Position numbers and translations under genes: made by a program
Notes under the pieces: model-generated
The model's input: the letters and a program-made list of their open reading frames with translations, nothing else
The model's database searches: none
What the model was told of the DNA's origin: nothing
Source: Hydra vulgaris
Taxonomy: Eukaryota > Cnidaria > Hydrozoa > Anthoathecata > Hydridae
Direction of reading: 5' to 3'
DNA length: 64,000 nt
Assembly: GCF_038396675.1 (NCBI RefSeq)
Contig: NC_088930.1
Coordinates: 39,754,001-39,818,000, forward strand
Shown: positions 1 to 12,751 of the stretch, piece by piece
How positions within the stretch are numbered: the stretch's first letter is position 1
Layout of the letters: the number at the start of each line of letters is the position of its first letter

Positions 1-50
1 ACAAAAAATATGTAACCTTGTCTCCCACAGCCTTGGGGAGGTAAATAAAG
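1..50 (+). repeat. 3' tail of a tRNA-derived SINE (partial)
   Basis: The stretch ending in CCTTGGGGAGGTAAATAA resembles the 3' tail of the complete SINE at 4556-4798, which ends CCTTGAGGAGGTGAATAAC before its A-run. Only the tail lies in the window. The similarity is short, so this is tentative. Confidence 0.4.
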
Positions 51-736
51 TAAAAAAAATTCTTAAAAAATTTGCTATTATTCATGTTCAGTAGTATATA
101 TATAGAAATAAAGCACCAATAATATATTTAAGAAATATTAAATGTTAATATAATAAGCTTACAACAAATATTTAAAAAATAATATTTTCTCTAAAGGGAT
201 GAAAGTGAAACAGTTTGTTGCTATATATGGTCTTTTTGTAAGACTTTACGAGAGAAAAAAAAGTGAATGAAAGTGAAAGCATTGCTACAAATGCATATTA
301 AAGGCTTTTGATGCAAAGATCAAATTTAAAAAATCCTTTTCAGCAAGAAAAACTTCAGAAAGTCTTACGCAAAAGAAATAAAAGAGTTATTTAACTCATT
401 AATAAAGTTTATAGTTAAACTTAAGTGGACACCTGAAATAAGCTCAAGGATGTTAACACATTAAGCATACTACCAGATGTATTATGATACACAAATGGCC
501 TTTATAAAATTTTTTTTGAGAAATATTGTAGGAAACCAAAACAATTATGTCAATTGATAAAGTACAATATTTCTGGAAGAATTTAGCATAAAAAATAACA
601 AATATCATCATTCCATTTAAATTTCACATTCACACTGACCACCAAAGATTGTTCATTATTCTTCAATTTGGTTTTTGGAACCATCAAGAAGCATAAAGTT
701 TAGGTGCTGGCTAAAGGGTTTCAAAAATACTGCAGT

Positions 737-769
737 TATACAATCAAAAAGACCGTTTTTGATTGTATA
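737..769. repeat. Perfect short palindrome (14-bp arms, 5-nt loop)
   Basis: TATACAATCAAAAA (737-750) is followed by GACCG and its exact reverse complement (756-769). See the finding on snap-back palindromes. Confidence 0.9.
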
Positions 770-1846
770 AAAAAAAACAAGTTTAGTGTATCAGCAATCC
801 ACTTTATGAGACCTGCAAAAATGTACATTTTGAATGTATATTCCTGCAGGTCCACACTGCCTGATGAAGATATCAAAGATCTGTCATATATAATTAATAT
901 TGGAGAAAAATAATCCATTCACCAAAAAAAACATCTAATATCAAAAGATTTTTGCTAAAGATTTAAATATATGTAAAAAGTAAAAAAAAAGGACTAAAAC
1001 CACCTACAACTTACTCTACATGAAGCAACCCATGGAACCTACAGTGGCATACATCTGCTACATATATTATTTCTGCTCATCATTCTATTCATTCCTTCAG
1101 TCTTAAAAACACATATATACAAGGATCTTTACATTATTCCAAGCTGAAATTGATAAGCAAGTAGATATACTTTTTGAACTTGAATTTTTTGATTTCATAT
1201 TCAACTTTTGGAAACTTTATGCTGGTAGGTACAAAACTTGAAACTGTTTAGGCTAACGTAAAGGAATTTCTTGATGATGACATTATAATAGCGGTAAACA
1301 GATATAGCAAGCAACTTTTAAAATACTATTACCAAAATTACTTATGTCAACAACTTGTTGACAACAAGTAACCACACGATTATTAAATTTTACAAGACTT
1401 TATGACAACCTAGATGAAACAGTGCAAAAACTACAGTACATCCATAAAGTAGTCCAACAGAAGCCTTAAATGCTGAAATATTGACAGTCAGGAACAATAC
1501 TTGCATCACAGAAAGTAGATCTTGAGATTTCAAAAAAATACTGCTGAAGTTCTAATCATTTGGAATCCCAACCATTTACATTTAATAGAATAATGAATAA
1601 TTTAGAATAATGAATAACTTTAAAAATCAAAGTGATCTTATTAATATTTATATCATAAATATTTGTAATAAGTTATTAACATTTATATCATAAACGTTTT
1701 TAATGTGTTGGAGAACACAAAAATTAGTTTCATAATTTGCTTATCGTTAAATGTGCAACAAAAACAAGCAATAATAATAATATTAAAAAAATAACTAAAA
1801 AAACACATTATAAAACATAAATATATATAATATATACATAAATTAC

Positions 1847-1964
1847 CCTTTGATTTGCCAATGACCAATAAGGAGCTTGTATAGAACATTCCCAAGGGCA
1901 TTGGTTAAAGTTGATACCAGGAGGTTGATCACTTCCACACCATGTTAAACCATTGAGAAGATAA
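1847..1964 (-). CDS. ADP-ribosyl cyclase exon (WCG / CPWEC block)
   Basis: A 118-base exon lies between TTTGTTAG and GTAATT. It continues the frame from the 4929 exon as GYLLNGLTWCGSDQPPG, then INFNQCPWECS and APYWSLANQR. WCG and the two following cysteines match the family's disulfide pattern, and the Trp of YWSLA matches Trp189 of CD38. It ends in phase 0. Confidence 0.87.
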
Positions 1965-4457
1965 CTAACAAATATACAAATAAATAATTCTTATATAATA
2001 AATTTTTAAAAATATTTTAAGAAAATTGCTTTGAATTAAAATAGGTAAAGTAAAATATATTTAGTTCTTTTTTTTTTAAACATTACAAGTAACAAAATTT
2101 GATAAAAACTTTTCTTTTTTTTTTTGCACAACAGAAAAGTACACAATAAGCATGTCAATATCAAGTTCACTTTATATAATAATAGGTATGAAACATGGAG
2201 TCATGATTAGTAACAGAGAAATAGTAAGAAGATTGAAAATTTTAGAGTACTTGATAAGAAATACTCTAAAGTCATTTAAAACATCAGGTGGTATCAAACA
2301 TCATGCAGCATTTGAAAGGTTAAAAAAAAACTATGGAGCACAAAAACAGTCTTATATTTTGTCAAGTAAGACCCAATCTTAAGATAATAATGAACCAATT
2401 CACGCTTAAGATAATTGTGAACTTACTAACACATTAAACGAAAACTTTAAGAAATGTTTTTTTACAGTTTGAAATATCTTACTAAAACATGTTTATGCAG
2501 CAGTTAGAAAAGCCATGCTGACAACCAGAGATTGGCTCACAAGAATAAGGTGATGTAAGGGAGAAGCAGGTGGTCTGAAAACTGGAAACAAGTAATTTTT
2601 AATAATGAAAATAGTAGTTTGAAGTAATAAATAAAAAAGGCAAACTATTAATTACAAGATTTTATATAAATTTTTCTTAATTTTTCTTTATACATCTTGA
2701 TCTGAAAAGTATAGTAATCACTTTCTTGTACTAAGGTTACAAGGTGGTAGTAGGAGTGTTGCAAGGTGGTAGTGGGAGTGTTGCAAGGTGGCAGTAGGAG
2801 AGTTGGTATTATATTTATATTAAAAAAAATTTTTTTTAACTAAAAATTAATAACTTTTAATTTTATTTGAGCACTTTTTTGTAAGCCTTTTTAGACTTAA
2901 AAAGTCAAACTTTTTTTTAAATTTGTGAAATTTTGCTTAAAAATTTTTTAAATAGTTTAAAAACATTCTAACAGGTATTCAATTAAAATCTGTAAAAAGT
3001 TTAAAGGTCAAAAAATGATATACCCAAAAGTTTTATTGAATTCAAACCTAATTAGTCACACCACCTTATGGAAAATTACACATCGATCTTACAAAAAATT
3101 CTCACTTTGATTCGCTTTCAAAGAAAACCTAAACAAACATAATGAAATAATGCAGCAAGCTGAAAATTATAAAAGAATTAGAGAAGGTGGTACTGGTAAT
3201 ACTTTAAAATTTATAAATGTTTATGCAGCTCCGGTCACAAACCCGGTCCCAGCCCTTGTTAAATTTCAACCCTAATCGTTTCCTATCTGGTAGCTCTAAG
3301 AGAAGCTAATTCAACTGTATCAACTGTAAAATACCAGAGTAATAATAGTTCCGAAAGAATGGCCATAGAAAGTGCCTCTGTTAGTGCTATTGGTGTGCAT
3401 AGTTAAAGCCACATAACGAGCCATTCATTACAACAACAACAAGCTTATTGTTTAGGGTCTCGTGCATTTATCTATGATTGAGTGAAGTTCTAAAACTATT
3501 AAAAATATGAATAAGGTACTTTAAAATATTAATTGAAAAAACCCATAATAACAATACCAAAAAATTGTTTCAATCTATTCTTTACAAATATTCATGATCT
3601 TCCAAGTAACTCTTCATCTATTGAATCTTATCTTTAGCAAAATTCAAAAGACCTCCTTGCCTTTAGTAAAACTAATTTAAGATGTTTAGCTTTTGCATCT
3701 TAGTATCGATGGCTATTATCCTTTGATTTACAAACACTATACGACTACTGCAAGTATAAGGTCAGACCATACTTGGTCTGACCTTATACTTGCAGTAGTC
3801 GTATAGTGGTAAAGGACTTGCTTCATATAGGAGAAGATCTATCCCCACCAAGTCTCTGGAAGTACTGTGCTCAACTTGTTTACTCAAGCAGCATTCAAGG
3901 TTTATGTTTCAGAGTGGTTTTTAAAACAACTTTTTTTTTTAATGTCTGCTCTCACCCTCTAAATGTATTCTATATAATAGAATAATACTAGAATTAAAAA
4001 ATTTTCGAAAAAACAAAATTTTAAGGCAATTATAGGGATAATTATAGGGACCTGTTTAGTGTTCAAGGAACTTAACTGGTCCCTATGGTCTCTATAATTA
4101 TCAAAAAAATAGTTCTTTAAAAGTATATCATAAAAAACATTAAGAAAAAAAATTATAATAAATTTTTTTTAGCAAAAATGGATATTTTTAGTTTAAAAAA
4201 GTCATTTTCTAGGCAGTGAAATCTAAAATAATAATCTTTTTATAAAATGATGATTATTTGTGAAGTTTTTGTATAATTTTGCTATGATATACTTTTGAAG
4301 AATTTTGCTATGATATACTTTTGAAGAACATGATATACTTTGAAGGTGCCTTGGGGCACCCCTTAAAATTTTTTTAATTCTAGTATTATTTCATTAAATA
4401 GAACACATTTTGAGGGTGAGAGCAGACATTTCAAAAAAAAGTAGTTTTAAGGATCAT

Positions 4458-4552
<95 letters not shown>

Positions 4553-7521
4553 TATGCGGTAGTGGTGTAGTGGTAAAGCGCTTGCTTCATAAGCGAGAGG
4601 TTCCAAGTTCGAACCCCACCACATCCCTGGTAGTACCACGCTCAACTTGTTTCTCCGCGCAGCAGCCTTGTTCGTCAAGGTTCGTGTTTCGGAGTTATAG
4701 AGTTGGGAGAGGGTTATAAATCACTATTAAGTAGCCTCCTCATCTGTAGTGGCCTTCTCGGCCTTGAGGAGGTGAATAACAAAAAAAAAAAAAAAAAAGT
4801 TATAAATCAAGCATATAAAAAATTAAAACTGAAAGAACTTTTATTACTTATAACTATTATTTACAAAAACAAATTCATCAAGAATATATTAGGTTTATAA
4901 TAAACATGCAGTTAAGGAAATGTATTACCCAGCTAAGGTATCTTCTAGCGTTGTAAACCTTTTTGTGTAAAGAAAGTCAGAGTACTTATGTGCTAATTCT
5001 CTTGTTCCAGACCAAAGTAAAGCCTAGAATTTAAAAATATTAAATTTTATTTAACATTAAATCATAAAAATAAGTTAACTTTTAAAGTTAATAATTGTGT
5101 TTAGTTTGTTTTTCATAAAATCATAACATAAAACAACATTCATAACAAATATTTTTTAAATTTAAAGAAAAAGTACTCTCACTACACTTTACAAATCAGA
5201 TGTAGACCTAAATTTATATATGATATAAATTTGTGAATCAGATATAAACTTTTAATGAGAAAGTTTGCTAAATCTAAAAAATAAAAAAGCTATCACCGCA
5301 TGATACCTTACCTTAAAAAACACATCAATGCAATTGAATGTATAAAACGTGTCACAAATATACTTTAAAAATTGAAGCACTTTGACTACAAAAAAAAGAT
5401 GCTCTAAACATAGGCCTAGGCCTTTTGTGAAGTTAGGCCTATGGCCTAACTTCAAAAAAGTAACAAAAGTAAGCTTTGTGATTTTATCCAAAAGTTCAAA
5501 TTTGTAAACTAAACTAAAATAGTCAACTGATATATTGACTCAATATATATTTCTCCCACCTATGTTCATTACAAATGCTTACAGGATTTATAGCAACTGT
5601 CTAGTTTATTTTTTTTTTAACAATTGGGATGCAAATATTAAAAAAACTTTACAAGATGAGGCTGTCAACACCTCTACTATTAACAGTTTAAAAAAAACAA
5701 CTAGATCAGCATCTAATATAGGTACCACAGTACATCATTTTTCATGGCTGTATTGCTGAATAATACAAGCCAGTATGTTAGGTTATAATGAGCTAATGGT
5801 TCTGTGTAACTTACAATTCACATCTGTTCTATCCAGTGGCCTGACTCTAAAAAGCATATGCAGGAATTTTTTAAAAAGACCTATTTTTGCAGGATTTTAC
5901 CATATATGTTTGATTTGCCCATAATAAAGGCCCATGAATAAATAAGTGCTATGTTTTATAACGACATTTAACTTAGAGTAAACTAAATAGCATTACAGTG
6001 CATTGAAAAAAGAGCTGGCTTTTATCAGATTTCAAACAAAGTTTGAAAAATTAATGGATAATTTTAAACATAGAAAAATTAATGTATAAATTTAAATGTA
6101 GAAAAATCCAGGAATTAAAAATAATTTATTGATACTATAATTGATATATACCAAGTTTTATTTAAAAATAAAGCTGATAACTTGTAAAACTAGAAAGTCT
6201 TTAAGTGTTAAATTTTTTTTTCGAAAAAAGAGCATGTTACAATTAAATAAATTTCGCTCATACAAAATATTTAAAATTGTATTTGTGTTTATATTAAACA
6301 TTTAAAAGCATAAATTAGACTAATTTTCTTTTTCTTTCGTTGTTTAAAATAATTTTTTTGCTTTGAAATCATCTTTTTAAATAACTTTTTACGCGTTAAC
6401 TTGAAATTTTGAAAACAAGACTTTAATTTAATAACAAGAAATTTCTTTTATTTCAAATAGTATAATTTTTTTTAATAATTAATTATTAATAGATTTTTTT
6501 TGTTATTACAAAGATAGATTTAGTAATGAAACTTTTTAGATAAGTAAACTTTTTAAATCATATTTTATCCATTGGAAAATATTTTGACCATATAAAAAGG
6601 TCAAATAACAAACTTGAGGTTTCAATTTAAGACAATACTTTGATTCTATGGTTACATAGCAATTAAATAATACAATTGTCAACAAAACAAGCAATAATTA
6701 AATTTAAAACTAAATAGTTTTAATGATAAAATGTTTTAATTGAAAAAAACTATTTAACTTTATGAGGAATTTTTTTTTAATACTTAAAATTCAGCATAAT
6801 TTTAGGATCACAAATTCCCGTCTGATTGTTGCAATCTTAATTTAAAAAATGTATAAATTTTTTTCATAAGTCCTTTAGGGTCAATTTTTTTTGCGGCAAG
6901 TAACTATTATTTTATTTAGTAGCTGTGTTCATAGGATTTTTGAAAACCTTTAAAATATGATATGTTTTCACTAATTTCAACTATTGAAACCAGTTTTTCA
7001 AAATTTTAAATTTTCAATCTAATTTGCCTTAATTTGGTATTCAATTTTTTTCACACTTAAATGAAAGTAATTTTTATTGCTTACTTTGTCTCTAGGTATC
7101 CTTTCATCAATGTTATCCAAGAGCTCTTTATAATCTGCGGAAGTAACATCACATGGTTTTTTAAATCCAAATGCTTTAAAAAAAAGTTTCCACAAATTTT
7201 CACAGTTCCATTCATTTTCTTCTAAGACACCATTTTTGTATTGATATTCATAACATCTCCCTAAAAAAATCTCTTTTATATGCCGTGTTGTACCATATTT
7301 TTGGATTTCACTTATCTTATTTATACTGGCTTGAGTGCCTTTTTGATTAACATCACTTTTAAAAAAGTTAGCATAATTGTTTATTAACCAATCAGAATCT
7401 GAGTCTGAGTTTTGAAAATCAGGATCAATATTCCCTTTTGTAGAAATTTGTTTATTCAACTCAGCAGAGAAATACGATTTGAAATTATCAAATAGACTTG
7501 GTGGAGCGACCATAACCACAT
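1847..7521 (-). CDS. ADP-ribosyl cyclase / CD38-like gene, three internal exons
   Basis: Three minus-strand exons (7521-7085, 5023-4929, 1964-1847) join in a consistent reading frame with GT-AG borders (phase 0, then phase 2). The first encodes about 145 residues with a Ser/Asp-rich part, then FLGRCYEY, NCENLW and KPCDVTSADY. The second encodes LLWSGT and TTLEDTLAG. The third encodes GLTWCG, FNQCPWEC and APYWSLANQ. These correspond to the conserved cysteines and to active-site Trp125, Glu146 and Trp189 of human CD38. The enzyme family makes cyclic ADP-ribose from NAD, usually as an extracellular or type II membrane protein. The segment with the catalytic Glu226 equivalent and the C-terminus is not seen and probably lies beyond the window start. 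N-terminal exon(s) are also missing. No stops or frameshifts occur, so this looks like a live host gene. SINE and MITE copies sit in the intron 1965-4928. Confidence 0.87.
2737..2803 (+). repeat. Minisatellite, about 24-bp unit x3
   Basis: Three near-identical units built on TTGCAAGGTGGTAGTRGGAG. It lies in the cyclase intron and shows no coding signal. Confidence 0.8.
3736..3807. repeat. Perfect 34-bp inverted repeat with 4-nt loop
   Basis: Arms 3736-3769 and 3774-3807 are exact reverse complements separated by TACT. The right arm runs into the head of the SINE copy that follows, so the left arm looks like an inverted copy of SINE-head sequence. Confidence 0.93.
3791..3920 (+). repeat. Diverged tRNA-derived SINE copy
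   Basis: It shares TAGTGGTAAAG, CTTGCTTCATA, CTGTGCTCAACTTGTTT, AGCAGC and AAGGTTTATGTTTC with the better copy at 4556-4798. The B-box is damaged. The tail is replaced by the MITE at 3921-4450. Confidence 0.75.
3921..4450. mobile_element. MITE with long terminal inverted repeats
   Basis: The left end (TTAAAACAAC, T-run, AATGTCTGCTCTCACCCTC and on to AATACTAGAATTAAA) is mirrored at the right end (TTTAATTCTAGTATT ... GAGGGTGAGAGCAGACATT, A-run, GTAGTTTTAA). The TIRs are about 100 bp. A second inner inverted repeat lies at 4037-4052 and 4078-4102. There is no ORF. I could not define a clear target duplication, so the superfamily is unassigned. Confidence 0.8.
4460..4549. repeat. (TA)n microsatellite
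   Basis: About 90 bp of uninterrupted TA between the MITE and the SINE. Confidence 0.97.
4556..4798 (+). repeat. tRNA-derived SINE, full-length
   Basis: The head GCGGTAGTGGTGTAGTGG carries a pol III A-box (TGGTGTAGTGG, 4563-4573), and AGTTCGAACCC (4606-4616) is a B-box. The anticodon arm CTTGC-TTCATAA-GCGAG shows a CAT loop. A non-tRNA body (CTCAACTTGTTTCTCCGCGC, GTTTCGGAG, CCTTGAGGAGGTGAATAAC) is followed by a 17-bp A-run. Head, body and tail order is that of a SINE, not a functional tRNA. Confidence 0.88.
4929..5023 (-). CDS. ADP-ribosyl cyclase exon (LLWS / LEDT block)
   Basis: A 95-base exon lies between TTTAAATTCTAG and GTAATA. It encodes ALLWSGTRELAHKYSDF and TTLEDTLAG, ending in phase 2 (GG) that continues as GGT in the next exon. 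Trp of LLWS and Glu of TLEDT match the substrate-binding residues of CD38. It is too short to appear as a free-standing ORF. Confidence 0.87.
7085..7521 (-). CDS. ADP-ribosyl cyclase exon (N-terminal part of domain)
   Basis: The exon follows a strong acceptor (pyrimidine-rich tract ending TTTACTAG at 7530-7522) and ends at AAA before GTAAGC (7084-7079). It begins with two bases completing a split codon, then 145 codons. Visible family signatures are GRCYEY, the CENLW...FKAFGFKKPC block and DVTSADY. Reading through the donor would give a spurious tail ending at 7019. An Asp/Ser-rich stretch (SDSDSD) precedes the conserved domain and is lineage-specific or linker sequence. Confidence 0.85.
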
Positions 7522-8040
7522 CTAGTAAATAAAATAAAGAACAAGTAAATATCTATTTAGACCTGGGCCTAATTCTATTTTATTTACCATGTACCTATAA
7601 CTTTTAAGAAATTAAAAAAAAAAAAGTCTTTTAAAATATTATTTATTTATAACAAGTTCACATTAGAATTAATTAATTTAAAAATAAATCGTAATAGGGG
7701 TATTTTTTGGATAAAGGAAAAAAATTATTGGGTTAAAAAATTATTATTATCAGTTAAAAAAAATTATTATAAGGCACAAAAATTACAGGTAATTTTAAAA
7801 AATTATTAAGCATAAATAACAAAATTATTAAGACAATTTTAAATGAGAATTAATCAATTTTTTACAGTTTGCTTGTTCTAATAGTAAAAACATAAAAATA
7901 CATCTGGTCCTAATGTTTAAAATACAGAAAGGTTTTAAAATATAAACAATAAAATTATGCAAAAAAAAAAAAGCAGAGGGTTTGGATTCAAGCAGCAATA
8001 AGCTCTTTTCCATTATGTTTGTTAATATTTGTTTGTGCTA

Positions 8041-8041
<1 letters not shown>

Positions 8042-8089
<48 letters not shown>

Positions 8090-8098
8090 TGTGTGTAA
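8042..8098 (+). repeat. (TG)n microsatellite
   Basis: About 26 GT repeats with one GCGCG interruption. It lies upstream of the recognised cyclase exons. Confidence 0.97.
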
Positions 8099-8438
8099 AA
8101 ATGACATTTACAATCAAGTTCATTAAAATATCACTTATCTATTTATTATCTTTTTTTGTATTTTTATGCCTTTTGTTACATTTTTAAATGCTTTTTTATT
8201 GTATTATTAGTCAATTATATGGTCTTAATCGTTTTTTATAATACCTTTAACGTATTTTGAACAAATTTTATTCATACATTACATATACTTTAACTGAGGA
8301 TATTGCAGTCAAAGTATATATTGAAAATTTTTAAATTAAATGTTTTGAATAAACTTTAATATACCATATAATATAAAATAAAAATATAAAAACTAAAAAC
8401 ATTGCTTACAAATTTTGTAATCTTTTAATTTGGCCTAC

Positions 8439-8515
8439 CTTTCAACAAAATTCCTTGAAGTAAAAGTATTTGAAAAAACATTTAATTTCAAATTGCGTTC
8501 ATCCATTTAATCAAA
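8439..8515 (-). other. Possible upstream exon with start codon (weak)
   Basis: On the minus strand an acceptor (TTTTATTTTAG) and a donor (AG|GTAGGC) bound 77 bases containing ATG and 22 sense codons beginning MDERNLKLNVF. It lies upstream of the cyclase exons, and a short cytosolic N-terminus would suit a CD38-type protein. Its phase does not join directly to the 7521 exon, so at least one more exon would be needed. It may be chance. Confidence 0.2.
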
Positions 8516-9418
8516 CTAAAATAAAATTGATAGTAAAATTACAACCTTACAAAGTATTTAACTATAACCTTTCAAAGCAATAATAAATTAAAATAATTTT
8601 GGTACAAATTAATTTATATATAGATAGATAATGGATAGATAGATATCTAATAGATAAATATTAAAAATGTTTTTTGTTTGATTTTTTTCTTTAGTTTTTA
8701 AATTTTTTAAAATAATAATTGAGTAATGAAATTATCTTACTTTCTACTTTATTCTATTCAAATCTGTAATTGAATTTGTTTCAAGCCATCGCCTTTCAGC
8801 ATGCTTTCATGCACCAAATTCAATTAGAGAGCAGTAAATACCGAGCGTTTGTTTGCTAACCTTTGTGTGTAGATGTTAGAATTATGCAACTAGTATTCCT
8901 TATAGTTGAATAAGTACGAACATGTTTATCAACTCTGGTCTTATAGAATCTATACTATATATATTTTTTTGGCTAACCAACACATTTAGTAATACTTTTT
9001 TAAAAAAAACCTGTTTCAAAAAACGGGATGTTTAAAAAAATTTAATTATTCAGTACATAACTTATATTTGTTATCTATATTTGTATTTTTCATTTATATG
9101 TATATCATATTTTTTTATATTCGTATTTTTTCATTTATAAATATCATTTACGTAATACAGATCACGTGGTCGGCCTTTTCGATTGACTTTTTATCACAGT
9201 TTAAATCGCGTTTTAGTTTCGACTATTTGATTTTAGGCAATTTTATTTTCAGTCATAGTTATATTTTTCACAAAAACTTAAATTAAATATTTATTATTAT
9301 AATTTTATTAATCACCCTCTGTAAATATGTTTATAAGATAAAAACAGAAACTAACAAATATAATTTAAAATCAAGCAAGAATAAAGGAAGGTAGAAATTA
9401 AATAAAAAAGAATCATTT

Positions 9419-9528
9419 CCCAGCGGTCACAGGACCTAAAAAAAGACGTTTTTGAACGTTCAAAAGACGTTCAAAACGTTCAAAAGAAGTTTTAAATACG
9501 TTTTTTTAACGCCCCGTGCCAACTGGGT
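9419..9528. mobile_element. Small MITE, CCCAG...CTGGG ends
   Basis: It starts CCCAGCGGTCACAGGACC and ends GCCCCGTGCCAACTGGGT. The ends are an imperfect TIR (CCCAGYKGKCAC). The interior repeats AACGTTCAAAAGACGTT. It is about 110 bp and non-coding. Confidence 0.75.
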
Positions 9529-10168
9529 CAGAAATATTTTTTTCAAGAGTATTTTTTAAAAATTGTTCGCTGTTGCTTTGCATTCCAACAACGAACTGCT
9601 TGTACCGAAATTTGAAGAGTATCTTCAGGGATTACATTTTTTGAATCTCTAATTTTAACTTTCTTCTTAACCAGCATTAAGTTTTTCATATTCAATCTAC
9701 GAATGTTACATAATTCTTTTATACCATTTATAAAAGGTGTGTTTTACTGAATAATAATTAAGGTGGCTACCCACTATTAAAAATCTGAAAAATACAAAAA
9801 AAAATTTCTTTTTATTTATGGAAGGTTTAACCTTTGTAAACAATAAAAAATGTACAACAACGGAATAAAAGTTTTTAAATATGCCTTAATTTCATTTCTT
9901 AAATAGGAAAAGTCAGTTTTTTTTTTATGTTATTTATTTGTTTTTGTGTTTTTCTCCGTTTAAAAAAATTCCACCTTCTAACAAAGATATTTTCGGTTTG
10001 GTTAATTATTTTTCTTTTACAGAGATAAAAGTTAGTTAGATTAATGTACTAAGTCAATAAATTCTTTACGAAGGTATCCTATTCAAATTAAAACTTACAA
10101 AACTTGGGCAATTTTGGCACATTATGCAAGTTCGACATTCCTGAACTTTAAATAGAGAGTGAATATTA

Positions 10169-10174
<6 letters not shown>
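9529..10174. other. No recognisable gene
   Basis: AT-rich sequence with no supported ORF, TIR or RNA signal. Confidence 0.5.

Positions 10175-10244
<70 letters not shown>
10175..10244. repeat. (TA)n microsatellite
   Basis: About 70 bp of TA just before the CCACTGAGG palindrome cluster. Confidence 0.97.
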
Positions 10245-10246
<2 letters not shown>

Positions 10247-10370
10247 ACTGAGGTCTATATATATATATTCCACCTCAGTGGAATTCCTCAGTGGATATAT
10301 ATATATCCACTGAGGAATATATATATATATTCCACCTCAGTGGAATATATATATATATATTCCACTGAGG
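10245..10370. repeat. Cluster of alternating CCACTGAGG / CCTCAGTGG motifs in TA repeat
   Basis: The 9-mer CCACTGAGG or its complement occurs about six times within 125 bp in alternating orientation, separated by short TA tracts, so several nested hairpins can form. There is no coding content. Confidence 0.85.
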
Positions 10371-10376
10371 TCTTCA

Positions 10377-10780
<404 letters not shown>

Positions 10781-10834
10781 TTATTTTCTTGAATTTATAT
10801 GCTATATTTTTCCATACAATGTTCTAATATCCGA

Positions 10835-11042
10835 AGATGTTGTTGGCTTAGCATAGGAACAGCCACAAATAGTCATTAAGACTAATCCAAAGAAGCGTCC
10901 GTTATTGACCAACATTTTTGCGTGCCGAAGTACTGCTCAAGCGCTGAGTTGACGGAGGCAAGATTTGGACTCGTATCGTACAACAGTCTGGGTTTAAACT
11001 TTTTTTTGTTTGACGCTCTAACCAACTGAGCTATCCAGCCAC
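10835..11042 (-). repeat. tRNA-derived SINE (second family)
   Basis: The minus strand begins GTGGCTGGATAGCTCAGTTG, a clean tRNA 5' half with an A-box. A degenerate B-box (GATACGAGTCC) lies near 10966-10976. The middle is swollen by A/T runs. A non-tRNA body continues to about 10835. It differs from the 4556 SINE. A lone decayed tRNA pseudogene is the alternative. Confidence 0.7.
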
Positions 11043-11263
11043 TAATATTCTAAGACTAAACTGTATTTAACTATATTCCCTCCAAGTTTGTCAAGTATTG
11101 ATTTATAAAGATTTTATTTCTTAAGATTTAGAGTTTGGTAATAGTTTCCTATATATATATGTATATATATATATATATATATAAAATTTAAAAACATGCT
11201 TGCTTTTAGGAGTGCCTAATTGCTAATATGCCCCGGGCATCATGAAAGCTCTCGGCGGCCCTG

Positions 11264-12356
<1,093 letters not shown>

Positions 12357-12751
12357 GGCCGCCGAGAGCTTTCATGATGCCCGGGGCATATTAGCAATTA
12401 GGCACTCCTAAAAGCAAGCATGTTTTTAAATTAAAAGCATTTACAATTATACAAGTTAATTACTATGTTTTTATCTCTAATACCCCATTCAAACTAACAA
12501 AACCAAGTTTTAATAACACTTGCTATTAAAACAGTGTTTAGTTGAAACTTATTTAAAAAATATTTTGTCACACCAGAATAAATCAGATTTATTTTTACGA
12601 AACCGAATAGAACATAAATTTGATAACTCAAGTAAAAATTATTTTAGGTAATACTTTGGTCATGTCAACTTTTAAGTATTTTTTAAAAACAACAACAAAA
12701 TGGAAAATTTACGAAATGAAGATTTTTGGAAATTTTCTAAACTAGATTAGT

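Larger units (their letters stand above)
7531..9417. other. AT-rich non-coding stretch
   Basis: Apart from the (TG)n tract and the weak exon candidate at 8439-8515 I see no gene, repeat family or conserved motif. A GATA-rich patch (AGATAGATAATGGATAGATAG) lies near 8622-8643. The stretch may hold the cyclase 5' region. Confidence 0.5.

Noticed and set aside
600..690. Minus-strand NFMLLDGSKNQIEE resembling the VMLNGS segment of CD38, as a possible next cyclase exon
   Set aside because: The adjacent acceptor would give the wrong phase and a stop; the similarity is too short to call.
704..913. 69-codon plus-strand ORF
   Set aside because: No recognisable motif, overlaps a palindrome, and an equal-size ORF exists on the other strand.
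4556..4630. Functional tRNA-Met gene
   Set aside because: Only pol III boxes and the anticodon arm are tRNA-like; body and A-tail show it is a SINE.
7828..8013. Minus-strand hydrophobic ORF as a membrane segment of the cyclase
   Set aside because: Composition reflects T-rich sequence; no acceptor/donor pair places it in phase with the 7521 exon.
9068..9286. 72-codon plus-strand ORF rich in Phe/Ile/Tyr
   Set aside because: Composition is that of AT-rich non-coding DNA; no motif or neighbouring exon.
10963..11042. Functional tRNA gene on the minus strand
   Set aside because: The D-arm half is good, but the anticodon and T arms are disrupted and a SINE body follows.
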